64,000 bases of DNA from Serratia fonticola (GTDB taxonomy: Bacteria; Pseudomonadota; Gammaproteobacteria; Enterobacterales; Enterobacteriaceae): NCBI RefSeq assembly GCF_006715025.1, contig NZ_VFMK01000001.1, positions 3,038,001 to 3,102,000 of the forward strand, written 5' to 3'. The number at the start of each line of letters is the position of its first letter. Positions within the stretch are counted from its first letter, which is position 1. A model generated the notes under the pieces. That model was not told where the DNA came from and searched no databases. It saw only the letters and a program-made list of their open reading frames with translations. The translations under genes and the position numbers were made by a program. This document shows positions 52,453-60,139 of this stretch, one piece after another.

Positions 52453-52475
52453 AAGCCAGCCTTATAGGCTGGCTT
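52453..52475 (+). terminator. Terminator after the 51918 lipoprotein gene
   Basis: AAGCCAGCCT-TAT-AGGCTGGCTT is a perfect 10-bp stem right after the stop. The following bases (GCTCGTTACT) are only weakly T-rich. Confidence 0.7.
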
Positions 52476-52480
52476 GCTCG

Positions 52481-53344
52481 TTACTGTAGAGGTTTTTTAG
52501 CCAATACATCATTGTTCAACACATAACGCGGGACATTATTATGTCCTGGTTGGTCGACCTTAACGACCAAGGTCAGCACGGTGGCAACCAGATATAACCC
52601 CGTATATACCCAAACAACACCCTCAATATCAAAGAAGGGTAAAACCATCGAGGCAATCGCCGGAGCTACAAAGTTGCTCAGGCCAGCAGAAAGGTTATAG
52701 ATAGAGATGGCTGCACCTTTATGATTGGGTTCTAACACTGGAAATACCACAGTCATGGGGACAAAGGCTGCCACGGTGATCCCCAGTAATACCGCCGGGA
52801 TCAGTGCGATCCAGAAATTATGGCCGAAATGAACCGGTAGATAGTAAAACGCCAGGCTGGAGATGGCACAACCAACACAGCCAAACCAGCGAACCTGGCG
52901 TAACCAGCCAATTTTCTCCCCCAAAATACCCCACATGATGTTAGTGAAGATGGTGACAAAAAAGAATACCGCCCAGATTTGTAGCCATTCGGACATAGTG
53001 AACCCCAAACGGCCAACGAATAACATCGGCATGAACACCGCAAAACCAAACAGCGACAGCGTGTTGATGATACGGATCAGGCAGGAGAGGAAGATATTGC
53101 TGTTGGTAAACAGGATAGTCACCGCACGAGAGAGCTCTCTGAGCTTTTCCTTCGGCGTCAACTCGGTCTTGTGGCTAGCCTGACCAACGTTACGCAGCAG
53201 TAACAGCGAACTTGATCGGCGGTTGACCAGCGTGAATCTGCGCCAGCAGCCAGAAAAACCGGTGATAGCTCTGGCTGGCGGCGTAGAGAAATAGCTGGCG
53301 ATTCGCGCAGCGTTGCTGGGCAAGTGGATCAACGGTCTTGTCAC
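52481..53344 (-). pseudogene. Chimeric remnant of an MFS polyol permease (C-terminal half only)
   Basis: From about residue 50 the 287-residue frame is the C-terminal half of an MFS permease, with about six helices (LIRIINTLSLFGFAVFMPML, then FWIALIPAVLLGITVAAFVP, and EPNHKGAAISIYNLSAGLSNF). This resembles ribitol/D-arabinitol transporters of roughly 425 residues. Helices 1-6 are missing. The first ~45 residues are an antisense reading of a SorC-type regulator remnant on the other strand (53211-53381). A deletion has therefore fused two genes; the frame is unlikely to give a working transporter. Confidence 0.8.
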
Positions 53345-53381
53345 GGACGAAGAGAACGCGTTGGCTTTACTGGCTGATTAA
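53211..53381 (+). pseudogene. Remnant of a SorC-family sugar-binding regulator (C-terminal end)
   Basis: Reading 53211-53381 gives LDRRLTSVNLRQQPEKP, VIALAGGVEK, an in-frame TAG at 53292-53294, then LAIRAALLGKWINGLVTDEE and ALALLAD with a stop. The GG..K..AI.AAL....IN.L.TDE.TA..LL pattern is the end of SorC/CggR-type effector domains. Only about 55 codons remain and one is a nonsense codon (probably CAG to TAG). Its end overlaps the ogt stop. It faces the half-permease, as regulator and permease genes often do in polyol loci. Confidence 0.75.
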
Positions 53382-53902
53382 ATCAGATTTTTTTGTAGGT
53401 AACCTTCGTGTTTGAGCAGCCACTGTTTGCGCTGCACGCCACCGGCATAACCGGTCAGCGCGCCCTGTGAGCCAATAACTCGGTGGCAGGGCACCACGAT
53501 GCTGATCGGGTTAGCACCATTTGCCATACCCACGGCGCGTGAGGCCGTGGGGCGGCCAATACGCTTGGCCAATTCCCCGTAAGTGATAATCTCCCCGCAG
53601 GGTATCTGTCGCAGTTGCTCCCATACGGTACGTTGAAACTCGGTGCCTGCCGTCATTACGGGCACTGTGTCGATTGCAGCCAGCTCACCGTCAAAATAGC
53701 GTTGCATAATTTGCGTCAAGCCACCAGGATTGGCTTTTTCCTGTAAGGTGAAACTGTCGTTTCGATAGTGGGTATTCAACAGTTTCATCAAGCGGGCCTC
53801 ATGATCGGTCCAATCCAGAGCACGCATCCGCCCCTGAACATCTCCGATCAATACGAGCTCACCGACCGGTGTCGGCATACGATCAATAAAAAAAATCTGC
53901 AT
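53378..53902 (-). CDS. ogt: Methylated-DNA--protein-cysteine methyltransferase Ogt
   Basis: Suicide repair protein that removes alkyl groups from O6-alkylguanine and O4-alkylthymine. The 174-residue protein has the acceptor Cys in VVPCHRVIG, the preceding RAVGMANGANPISI segment, and the YGELAKRIGRP recognition-helix region. I start at 53902 with AAGGAG upstream; the in-frame ATG at 53974 gives 24 extra residues not found in Ogt. In E. coli ogt is adjacent to fnr, but here about 2.2 kb of accessory sequence separates them. Confidence 0.95.
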   Translation of the reverse strand: MQIFFIDRMPTPVGELVLIGDVQGRMRALDWTDHEARLMKLLNTHYRNDSFTLQEKANPGGLTQIMQRYFDGELAAIDTVPVMTAGTEFQRTVWEQLRQIPCGEIITYGELAKRIGRPTASRAVGMANGANPISIVVPCHRVIGSQGALTGYAGGVQRKQWLLKHEGYLQKNLI

Positions 53903-53991
53903 GATGTTCACTCCTTGCGTTGGATGCCCGATTATTACATGAAAATAAGCAATGTGATGGCGGATTTCGGACATGAAGATTTGCTACCACG

Positions 53992-54166
53992 ATGGGCGGG
54001 ATTGCCGTAAATCAAGACGGCGCGGACAACATAGGCGAGATCAAAGTGGGTGTGGAAGGCCAAATCAACAAGCAGGTGAATCTGTGGGGCAATGTGGGCT
54101 AGCAGGCAGGCAACATAAGGTTACAGCGATACCGCCTTGATGTCAGGCGTTAAATACAATGTCTAA
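53992..54166 (+). pseudogene. Remnant of an autotransporter beta-barrel C-terminus
   Basis: The frame from 53992 reads GGIAVNQDGADNIGEIKVGV then EGQINKQVNLWGNVG and a TAG. After a one-base shift the sequence continues GYSDTALMSGVKYNV and TAA at 54164-54166. This is the ending of a type V autotransporter barrel (EIKVGVEGQ, LWGNVG, GYSDT, GVKYN with the terminal aromatic strand). It carries one nonsense codon and one frameshift, and no passenger domain is present. A good plus-strand terminator follows at 54192. Confidence 0.8.
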
Positions 54167-54191
54167 CATCATCTGGACAGCTCCCTTCCTG

Positions 54192-54215
54192 AAAGGTGCC
54201 ATTTGGCACCTTTTA
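54192..54215 (+). terminator. Terminator after the autotransporter remnant
   Basis: AAAGGTGCC-ATTT-GGCACCTTT is a perfect 9-bp stem followed by TATCGTT on the plus strand. It probably ended the original autotransporter transcript. Confidence 0.8.
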
Positions 54216-54268
54216 TCGTTGGAATCGCTACATCAGGTTTATGTACGTCACGGCAGAGGGCGTCCCCG

Positions 54269-54922
54269 TTATTTGATTAGCCGGTTTTTATCCACTTTTT
54301 TGCCATCAACAGAGAGGCTAGCATAGCCGCTACTTTTTATATCATTGACGGCAAGACGCCCCTCCACATCAATACGCAAAAGGTGCTCACGACTAAAGGC
54401 GCCAGGGGCACTTAAACTGACTCCGCTCCAGGCAAACTTGGCGTAATACTCACTTAAGCTTTTCTCCTGGCTGGCCATAAACGCTGGGAGGGGGGACAGA
54501 TCGATCTTATCAAAAGAAATCAAATAATCATCAAGGTTGAACTTTGAAGGATTACCAGTGACACGGATCTCGACCTGGCGAGGTTTCTGAAACTCCCCAC
54601 TTTTGGTTTCCATGCGCATACTCAACAATTTCTTCGGGTCTTCTGGATTCTGATAAGTGACTGTGCAGGTGGTCATCGCGCCTTGCGGTTTATTGATATT
54701 ACGCGGATCGATTTCACCGCCTGAAGCGAACGAGGCCCTTATCGTTGAAATTTTTGCCTCATCACCGAGTTTTTCTTTAACTTTTTTAAAACAAATATCA
54801 ATACCATCTGAAAGTGAATACTTATAGTTATCAACCTTATCATTAGCATATAAGGGGGCGTGCATTAATATTGTCACACCCAACGTGATCGATAATGTAC
54901 TCAGTTTTGTTAATCTTTCCAT
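54269..54922 (-). CDS. Secreted protein of unknown function
   Basis: A 217-residue protein I do not recognise. It has a signal peptide (residues 1-26, ending LYA-ND). The mature part is hydrophilic with two Cys (GIDICFKKV, TTCTVTYQ) that may form a disulfide, and a strand-rich C-terminal half. Its base composition is more AT-rich than the housekeeping genes around it. It stands alone in a region of gene remnants; lateral origin is plausible. Confidence 0.75.
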   Translation of the reverse strand: MERLTKLSTLSITLGVTILMHAPLYANDKVDNYKYSLSDGIDICFKKVKEKLGDEAKISTIRASFASGGEIDPRNINKPQGAMTTCTVTYQNPEDPKKLLSMRMETKSGEFQKPRQVEIRVTGNPSKFNLDDYLISFDKIDLSPLPAFMASQEKSLSEYYAKFAWSGVSLSAPGAFSREHLLRIDVEGRLAVNDIKSSGYASLSVDGKKVDKNRLIK

Positions 54923-55363
54923 GAGAAAACCTCGTGAAGGTTATTTAAGTTAAAATATATGAAACTAAAATAGAGGTATTGTTGGATAAGCGCAGTCCGC
55001 TGACTCGCTGCACTTATCCAATTATTGTACAGACGCTATTGGGGCGTGTTCAAGCGTGCTACCGGCGTCTTTAAGGTTTTTTTCAGGCGTAAGAGTGGAG
55101 GGTAAAATGGATGACGCGCCGCCAATAAGCGGACCTATTTCTTGTATTTGGAATTTTTGGGGCTTGCGTGAATTGTGTCAAAAAAGGGCGGGACGCCAGC
55201 TAACGTGGTTTGAAACGGGGCGAGGGTGAGCACGAGAACCACTGCGTGTCGCAATATCTCGACTCTGTCCCCCCCCTATATAGGTTTATCCCAATGTGTT
55301 GGCTATAAAAAATATTTATAACTTTACAACGTAATTTTGAATATACGATTTTCTCAATTAGGA
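54923..55363. other. Intergenic region, no gene recognised
   Basis: A 441-bp mixed AT- and GC-patchy stretch between two secreted-protein genes. I see no supported open frame, hairpin with T-run or known repeat. It may be decayed sequence. Confidence 0.5.
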
Positions 55364-55678
55364 TTAATTGTAAATTAACGTAATTCTTTGTAGAGAAGGA
55401 TTGTTCTTTACCGTTTCTCTAATGGGCGGTGTCATTAATTCTGAAGCCATATTGTCTAACGCCATAGTAACAAACTCATTGGTGTTTTTAGACGTTTTCC
55501 GATAACAAGTGGAGAGGTGATTCCCGCTTTGTTTGCGTAAAATGGTGCAAGTTGAGGACGTGATTTTGCCAGAAAAATTGACGCGTCCCGAGACACTTTC
55601 CTGGCTAACTGATTGTTTTGCATGGAGTACAAAGGGGAGAGCCATTAGTACAGTCAAGGCTAATATTATTGAGTTCAT
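55364..55678 (-). CDS. Small secreted protein with pilin-like motif
   Basis: A 104-residue protein with a signal peptide (MNSIILALTVLMALPFVLHA). Just after it, VSGRVNFSGKITSSTCTI resembles the first strands of chaperone-usher pilins (G.V.F.G.I...C.V), and the end ITLIYN recalls pilin C-termini. It is far shorter than a pilin (about 150-180) and its two Cys are only 14 residues apart. It may be a degenerate or divergent fimbrial-type protein. AAAGGA precedes the ATG. No usher or chaperone gene is nearby. Confidence 0.6.
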   Translation of the reverse strand: MNSIILALTVLMALPFVLHAKQSVSQESVSGRVNFSGKITSSTCTILRKQSGNHLSTCYRKTSKNTNEFVTMALDNMASELMTPPIRETVKNNPSLQRITLIYN

Positions 55679-56055
55679 GTGCTATTCCTTTTAGCAATAA
55701 ATTACAGACCACCAATTAACAAAAAATAAATATTTGCATATAAAACGAACGCATCTCTTCAGGAAATTTAATTTCTAACGTTACTATATTTAGTTAGGTG
55801 AATAATATAACCGTCTGCTATTCGTTAATTGAATTAAATACTAGAGAGTGGAAGGGGCTAAAACTATGATTTAGATCATAGTGAGGTAATGTTAACGGGA
55901 TAATGGCGTGTAAAACGCGTGTATGTGATATTGCTCTCGGTTTTTACACTGAATTTAATAACGCATGTGACTTTTAATGTCGCGATGATTTCAAAAGGCC
56001 ACATATTATTCTTGGTTATGTGGCCTTAAATAATGATTAAGTTAACCCTAAAGCG
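55679..56055. other. Intergenic region before agaY
   Basis: A 377-bp AT-rich gap. It contains the agaY-side terminator (55993-56027) and the promoter side of the 55364 gene. No open frame is supported. Confidence 0.6.
55993..56027 (-). terminator. Terminator of the aga unit
   Basis: AAGGCCACATA / TATGTGGCCTT form an 11-bp stem with an 11-nt loop; on the minus strand it is followed by TTGA (TTTT counting stem bases). It lies about 28 bp after the agaY stop. Confidence 0.85.
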
Positions 56056-56910
56056 TTATAGCATTCCTGCACTACCGCAAATACGAATCTTTTCTGCCAC
56101 CACTTCTTTCATTGCCAATTTTCCGGGTACGATGTATTTACGCGGATCGTTAGCGTCAGGATGTTGGGAGAAATAGTGCTTAACCGCATCGGCAAAGGCG
56201 ATTTTAAGTTCGGTAGCCACGTTAACCTTGCAAACGCCAAGTGAAATGGCACGTTTGACCATTGCCTCGGGGATACCAGAGGCTCCATGCAGCACCAATG
56301 GGATATCGAGCCGATCGCGGATTAATGCCAGGCGTTCAAAATCCAGCTTGGGTTCCCCTTGATATAACCCATGGGCTGAGCCGATAGCCACAGCGAGCGA
56401 ATCGATGCCGGTGGCGGCAACAAACGCCTGAGCTGCCTGGGGATCGGTATAAAAGCTGTCTGCACTATCGACAATCAGATCGTCCTCCTGGCCACCTAAA
56501 CGGCCAAGTTCTGCCTCAACGCTGGCGCCATAACGGTGACATAACGCCACGACCTCTGCCACCAGCGCAATATTTTGCGCAAAAGGCAGATGAGAGCCAT
56601 CGATCATGACTGAACGTATGCCGCTCCTGACCTTGACGGCGATATCTTCAATCTGTTCGTGATGATCCAGATGAAGGGCCAGCGGCAGATCGTAACGCTG
56701 CGCGGCAGCGCGGCAGATGCCGACCAGATAGTCGGTACCGGCGTAGCTGAACGTGCCGGGAGTCCCGGCCATAATCACCGGAGATTGCAGCTCGGCGGCA
56801 GTTTCCGCCACCACCTGTACCGTTTCAAGATTGTGGACGTTGAATGCGGGGACGGCATAGCCATGTCTTTGCGCTTTCAACAACATCTCGCGGTTGGATA
56901 TCAGATACAT
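56056..56910 (-). CDS. agaY: Tagatose-1,6-bisphosphate aldolase (class II, AgaY/KbaY-like)
   Basis: Zinc-dependent aldolase that cleaves tagatose-1,6-bisphosphate into DHAP and glyceraldehyde-3-phosphate. The 284-residue protein has PAFNVHNLE, the metal/catalytic LHLDHHEQ with Asp and His, VEAELGRLGGQED, GSAHGLY and LHGASGIP. KbaY-type enzymes need a partner subunit (KbaZ/GatZ/AgaZ) for full activity; none is seen here, although it could lie outside the window. AAGGAG precedes the ATG. It is the last gene of agaR-agaS-agaY. Confidence 0.92.
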   Translation of the reverse strand: MYLISNREMLLKAQRHGYAVPAFNVHNLETVQVVAETAAELQSPVIMAGTPGTFSYAGTDYLVGICRAAAQRYDLPLALHLDHHEQIEDIAVKVRSGIRSVMIDGSHLPFAQNIALVAEVVALCHRYGASVEAELGRLGGQEDDLIVDSADSFYTDPQAAQAFVAATGIDSLAVAIGSAHGLYQGEPKLDFERLALIRDRLDIPLVLHGASGIPEAMVKRAISLGVCKVNVATELKIAFADAVKHYFSQHPDANDPRKYIVPGKLAMKEVVAEKIRICGSAGML

Positions 56911-56920
56911 GATGGCTCCT

Positions 56921-58084
56921 TTACTGCGCAGTGCAGGAATAAGGGTAAATGGTCACGCCTTTTACTACGCGATTAACTTCCCCCGTTGGGCAAGGGTTAT
57001 CCGGTGTCAGCCCCTGTGCCAGTGAGGTTTCAAACGCCAGCATCTGGGCGAACAGTAGGTAAGGGAATAACAGCCAGACGTCATCTTCTGCATGATGCAA
57101 ATCGTATTGCCCCGGTTTTTCCGCTGGGGTATTGCCGAGGCCAACCATTTGCTTGGCCAACCCGTCACGTTGCAATTCATCCCACAGGTCTTGGTCGTAA
57201 CGGCGGGTATAGTGGTTACAGGACAGCATCAGCAGCACCAGCGTTTGTGGATCAACCATAAATTTAGGACCGTGGCGCAGACCGAGCGGGGAATCATAGC
57301 GGGTGACGATTTTTCCGGCGGTGAGTTCCAGCATTTTCAACGAAACTTCTTCTGCCAGGCCGGTAAAACAACTGCTGCCCAGTACGATATACCGGTTAAA
57401 CCCACTGCTCGCCAATGCCTTCACCTGAGGCTGCAGCGTTTCGCGCAGTTCACGGCAACGCGCGATCATCTGTGCCATGAGGGGCTGGGCGGCCGCCAGT
57501 GAATAGGGGCCTAGTAGCAATGCGGTGGTCAGCATCATACAACTGAAACTGGACGTCATAGCGAAGCTCTGATCGTTTGAACCTTGCGGCATCACCAGTG
57601 CGCAGACATTTTTGCGCCCGTGGCCATAGTTTGCCAACTGGCTGTCGGGGTTACATACCACCATCAGATGGTAGCAATGAGGCAAGAGCTGATCGGCCAA
57701 CGCTACCGAGGCCACGCTTTCCGGGCTATTGCCAGAGCGGGCGAAAGAAACCAGCAGCGTAGGGCGTGTCGGATCGAGAAATTGCTGTGGATTGGCGACA
57801 ATATCAGTGGTGCCGTAGGCCACAACATCACGTCCGGTCTTTTCTCGCAGCCAGGGGGCCAAGGCCCGGCCAGCAAAGGCCGAACTGCCAGCACCACACA
57901 GGATAATCTGCAGACGCGGGTTTTGCAGCAGTGGGGCCAGAAAAGCATCATACTGCGCCTGCTGTGCGATCAACTGCTGATGCAGGACTGCCCAGAGATC
58001 GGGCTGCTGCCAGATCTCACGAGCGGTATGCAACGCATGTTGTTGCTCTAGCCAGCCCGCATCGTAAGAAAAATAACCTTTCAT
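56921..58084 (-). CDS. agaS: AgaS-family sugar phosphate isomerase/deaminase
   Basis: A 387-residue protein with two SIS domains (about 45-190 and 215-360). Family markers are ILCGAGSSAFAGR, LVSFARSGNSPESVASV, and TAGKIVTRYDSPLGLRHGPK. AgaS deaminates and isomerises galactosamine-6-phosphate to tagatose-6-phosphate in the GalNAc/GalN pathway. The gap to agaY is 10 bp, so they are co-transcribed. AGGAG precedes the ATG. Confidence 0.94.
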   Translation of the reverse strand: MKGYFSYDAGWLEQQHALHTAREIWQQPDLWAVLHQQLIAQQAQYDAFLAPLLQNPRLQIILCGAGSSAFAGRALAPWLREKTGRDVVAYGTTDIVANPQQFLDPTRPTLLVSFARSGNSPESVASVALADQLLPHCYHLMVVCNPDSQLANYGHGRKNVCALVMPQGSNDQSFAMTSSFSCMMLTTALLLGPYSLAAAQPLMAQMIARCRELRETLQPQVKALASSGFNRYIVLGSSCFTGLAEEVSLKMLELTAGKIVTRYDSPLGLRHGPKFMVDPQTLVLLMLSCNHYTRRYDQDLWDELQRDGLAKQMVGLGNTPAEKPGQYDLHHAEDDVWLLFPYLLFAQMLAFETSLAQGLTPDNPCPTGEVNRVVKGVTIYPYSCTAQ

Positions 58085-58109
58085 GATGTTACTCCTAAAA
58101 ATTACGTGG

Positions 58110-58880
58110 TTAACGGTCGACGATAATCACGTCGACCCCTAAATGTTGCAGCGCAAGCAGGTAGTTAGGGGGAATGCGACTGTCGGTGACTAAACGGTGG
58201 ATCTGGCTAATCTCGCGGATCATGCAGAAACTGCTGCGGCCGAACTTGCTGGCATCGGCCACGGCGATCACTTCCCGTGCTACCTCGCACATGGTGCGGT
58301 TAAGTTGGGCTTCGCCGGGATCGGGTGTGGTAATACCACCAAGCAGATCAAACCCATCAACGCCGAGGAAAAACTTATCAAAACGGTATTGGCGAATATG
58401 CTGCTCTGCAGCGGGGCCATATAACGACCAGGACTTGCGCCGTACGCTGCCGCCTACCACCATCAAATCCACCTGTTCATTGCTGGCCAATTCGAAGGCA
58501 ATATTCAGCGCATTGGTCATTACCACCAGATCGTTTTTACCCGCCAGTTGCGCTGCCATTAGGCTGGTCGTCGAGCCAGAATCAAGAATGATGGCATCAC
58601 CATCCTTAACCAAATCGGCAGCGGCGCTGGCAATGGCATGTTTCACATCGCGGTTGAGACGGCCTTTATCCTGTAGTGGGCGATCGAAGGCGAACTGCAT
58701 ATTCAGCATCGCACCGCCATACGCCCGGACGGCACAGCCTCTTTTCTCCAGATGACGCAGGTCGCTGCGGATAGTGACGGTAGAAACATCAAACTGATGG
58801 CTCAATTGTTCTACGCGAACCGCTCCCTCGCGACACAGCTGATCGATAATTAATTCCCGGCGTTTTACGGTATTGATCAT
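58110..58880 (-). CDS. agaR: DeoR-family repressor (AgaR-like)
   Basis: A 256-residue DeoR-type repressor. It has an N-terminal helix-turn-helix (RELIIDQLCREGAVRVEQLSHQFDVSTVTIRSDL) and a sugar-phosphate-binding domain with DSGSTTSLMA and the DGFDLLGG segment. It resembles AgaR, which responds to amino sugar phosphates. It lies 25 bp upstream of agaS on the same strand. Candidate operators with CTTTCG/CGAAAG repeats lie in the gap upstream at 58957-59085. Confidence 0.9.
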   Translation of the reverse strand: MINTVKRRELIIDQLCREGAVRVEQLSHQFDVSTVTIRSDLRHLEKRGCAVRAYGGAMLNMQFAFDRPLQDKGRLNRDVKHAIASAAADLVKDGDAIILDSGSTTSLMAAQLAGKNDLVVMTNALNIAFELASNEQVDLMVVGGSVRRKSWSLYGPAAEQHIRQYRFDKFFLGVDGFDLLGGITTPDPGEAQLNRTMCEVAREVIAVADASKFGRSSFCMIREISQIHRLVTDSRIPPNYLLALQHLGVDVIIVDR

Positions 58881-59211
58881 TAATCGGTGACTCCTGATTT
58901 ACCTGTAAGGGAGCCTGGCCGTGGCATTGATGCCACAGCGGCTCTGACAGGCACACTTTCAGTCTTTCGTAACGAATTACAGCAAACGAAACTGCGCAAT
59001 GCAATTGAAAAATTTAAATATAGCCTTGCATTTCAATGGCTTATTTGCACCTCATCTTTCGATTAGCAATAAACCGAAAGGTGAGAAAAATAAATTAAAA
59101 AGCGGTAATTCATTATTTATCCGGCGAAATTCCCATGACGACAGCGCATTAATTACGTCGCTGATGAAAGCCAACAGCAATAAAGTTTGGTCGCGGTCTT
59201 TCCATTAATTT
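58881..59211. promoter_or_regulatory. Regulatory gap upstream of agaR
   Basis: A 331-bp gap between the ROK gene end and the agaR start (both minus strand). It contains CTTTCA/CTTTCG direct repeats at 58957-58969, an inverted TTTCGT/ACGAAA pair at 58965-58991, and an 11-bp inverted repeat at 59051-59085. No gene is supported. It probably carries the agaRSY promoter and AgaR operators. Confidence 0.6.
59051..59085. promoter_or_regulatory. 11-bp inverted repeat, candidate AgaR operator
   Basis: CTCATCTTTCG at 59051-59061 and CGAAAGGTGAG at 59075-59085 are complementary at 10 of 11 positions, with a 13-nt spacer. The CTTTCG core resembles TTTC-type DeoR/AgaR operator elements. It could alternatively be an RNA hairpin after the ROK gene. 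Confidence 0.5.
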
Positions 59212-60135
59212 TTATTGCCAGCCTTGACGTAACAGTGCCGCCCCCCGGACACCGCTGCTGTCGCCATGCACCGGCGGATAAATCCATGCCGGTTCTGTCC
59301 CCGGCAGTAGCCAATGGCTCATGGCAGAGGGCAGCAAGGTATACAGCTCGCGTATGTTTGACAGCCCACCGCCGAGAACGAAAGCATCGACATCCAGCAG
59401 CAATTGCAGGTTGGCCAACGCGCTGGCCAGGATATCGACATAGATCGCCATCAGATGCTGTGCCAGCGCATCCCCTTGCCGGTAACTGGCGATCAGGGCG
59501 GGCACGTTGGCAGCGTCATGACCAAAATGTTGGCTCAGTGCCAGCAGGCCACTGCCGGAAACGTAGCGTTCAAAACAGCCGGTCAGACCGCAGTTGCAGA
59601 CGAATAGCGGCAGGTCATAGCGCTGTGCCAATTGGGCGGAGATCGGGGTATGTCCCCATTCCCCGGCCAGCCCGTTGCGCCCTTTATACAGCCTTTTGTT
59701 CATCACCAGCCCGCCGCCCGCGCCGGTACCGATGATGGCACCAAACACGACTGCCAATTGTTCAGTCTGGGGTGTGCTGGCCTCTGAAAGCGCAAAACAG
59801 CGGCAGTCATTTTCAATCTCTACGGGCCGCGCCAGCTCAACAGCCAGGTCGTCCGCCAGACAGCGGCCAGTCAGGCAGGGGACATTGACCGCCAGTTGTT
59901 TCCGGCTACGTGGATCGGTAATGCCCGGTAGGCCAATGCCAATACTGCCGTGGGTCTGCAGGCTGCGATCGGCCTGATCTACCAGATTGGCGATGCAAGA
60001 CAGAAACCTGCGATAGTCGCCGGTTGGCGTACTGACCCGTTGGCACAGCAACTGATTCAACTGTTCATCATAGGCGGCCATTTCTATCTTGGTGCCGCCA
60101 ATATCAAAGCCATAACGAATGGTATGAGAGTGCAC
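59212..60135 (-). CDS. ROK-family sugar kinase (N-acetylhexosamine kinase-like)
   Basis: A 307-residue ROK kinase with the ATP phosphate loop GFDIGGTKIE, the sugar-binding catalytic segment IENDCRCFALSEA and the zinc motif CNCGLTGCFERY. It is closest in style to NagK (GlcNAc kinase). The start is a GTG at 60135, 4 bp after the Gfo/Idh stop, with AGGA upstream. In this operon it would phosphorylate the amino sugar or hexose released after ABC import. The sugar specificity cannot be read from the sequence. Confidence 0.9.
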   Translation of the reverse strand: MHSHTIRYGFDIGGTKIEMAAYDEQLNQLLCQRVSTPTGDYRRFLSCIANLVDQADRSLQTHGSIGIGLPGITDPRSRKQLAVNVPCLTGRCLADDLAVELARPVEIENDCRCFALSEASTPQTEQLAVVFGAIIGTGAGGGLVMNKRLYKGRNGLAGEWGHTPISAQLAQRYDLPLFVCNCGLTGCFERYVSGSGLLALSQHFGHDAANVPALIASYRQGDALAQHLMAIYVDILASALANLQLLLDVDAFVLGGGLSNIRELYTLLPSAMSHWLLPGTEPAWIYPPVHGDSSGVRGAALLRQGWQ

Positions 60136-60139
60136 GGTT

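Noticed and set aside
58174..58755. A 193-codon open frame antisense to agaR
   Set aside because: Shadow frame over a conserved DeoR-family gene without its own start signals.
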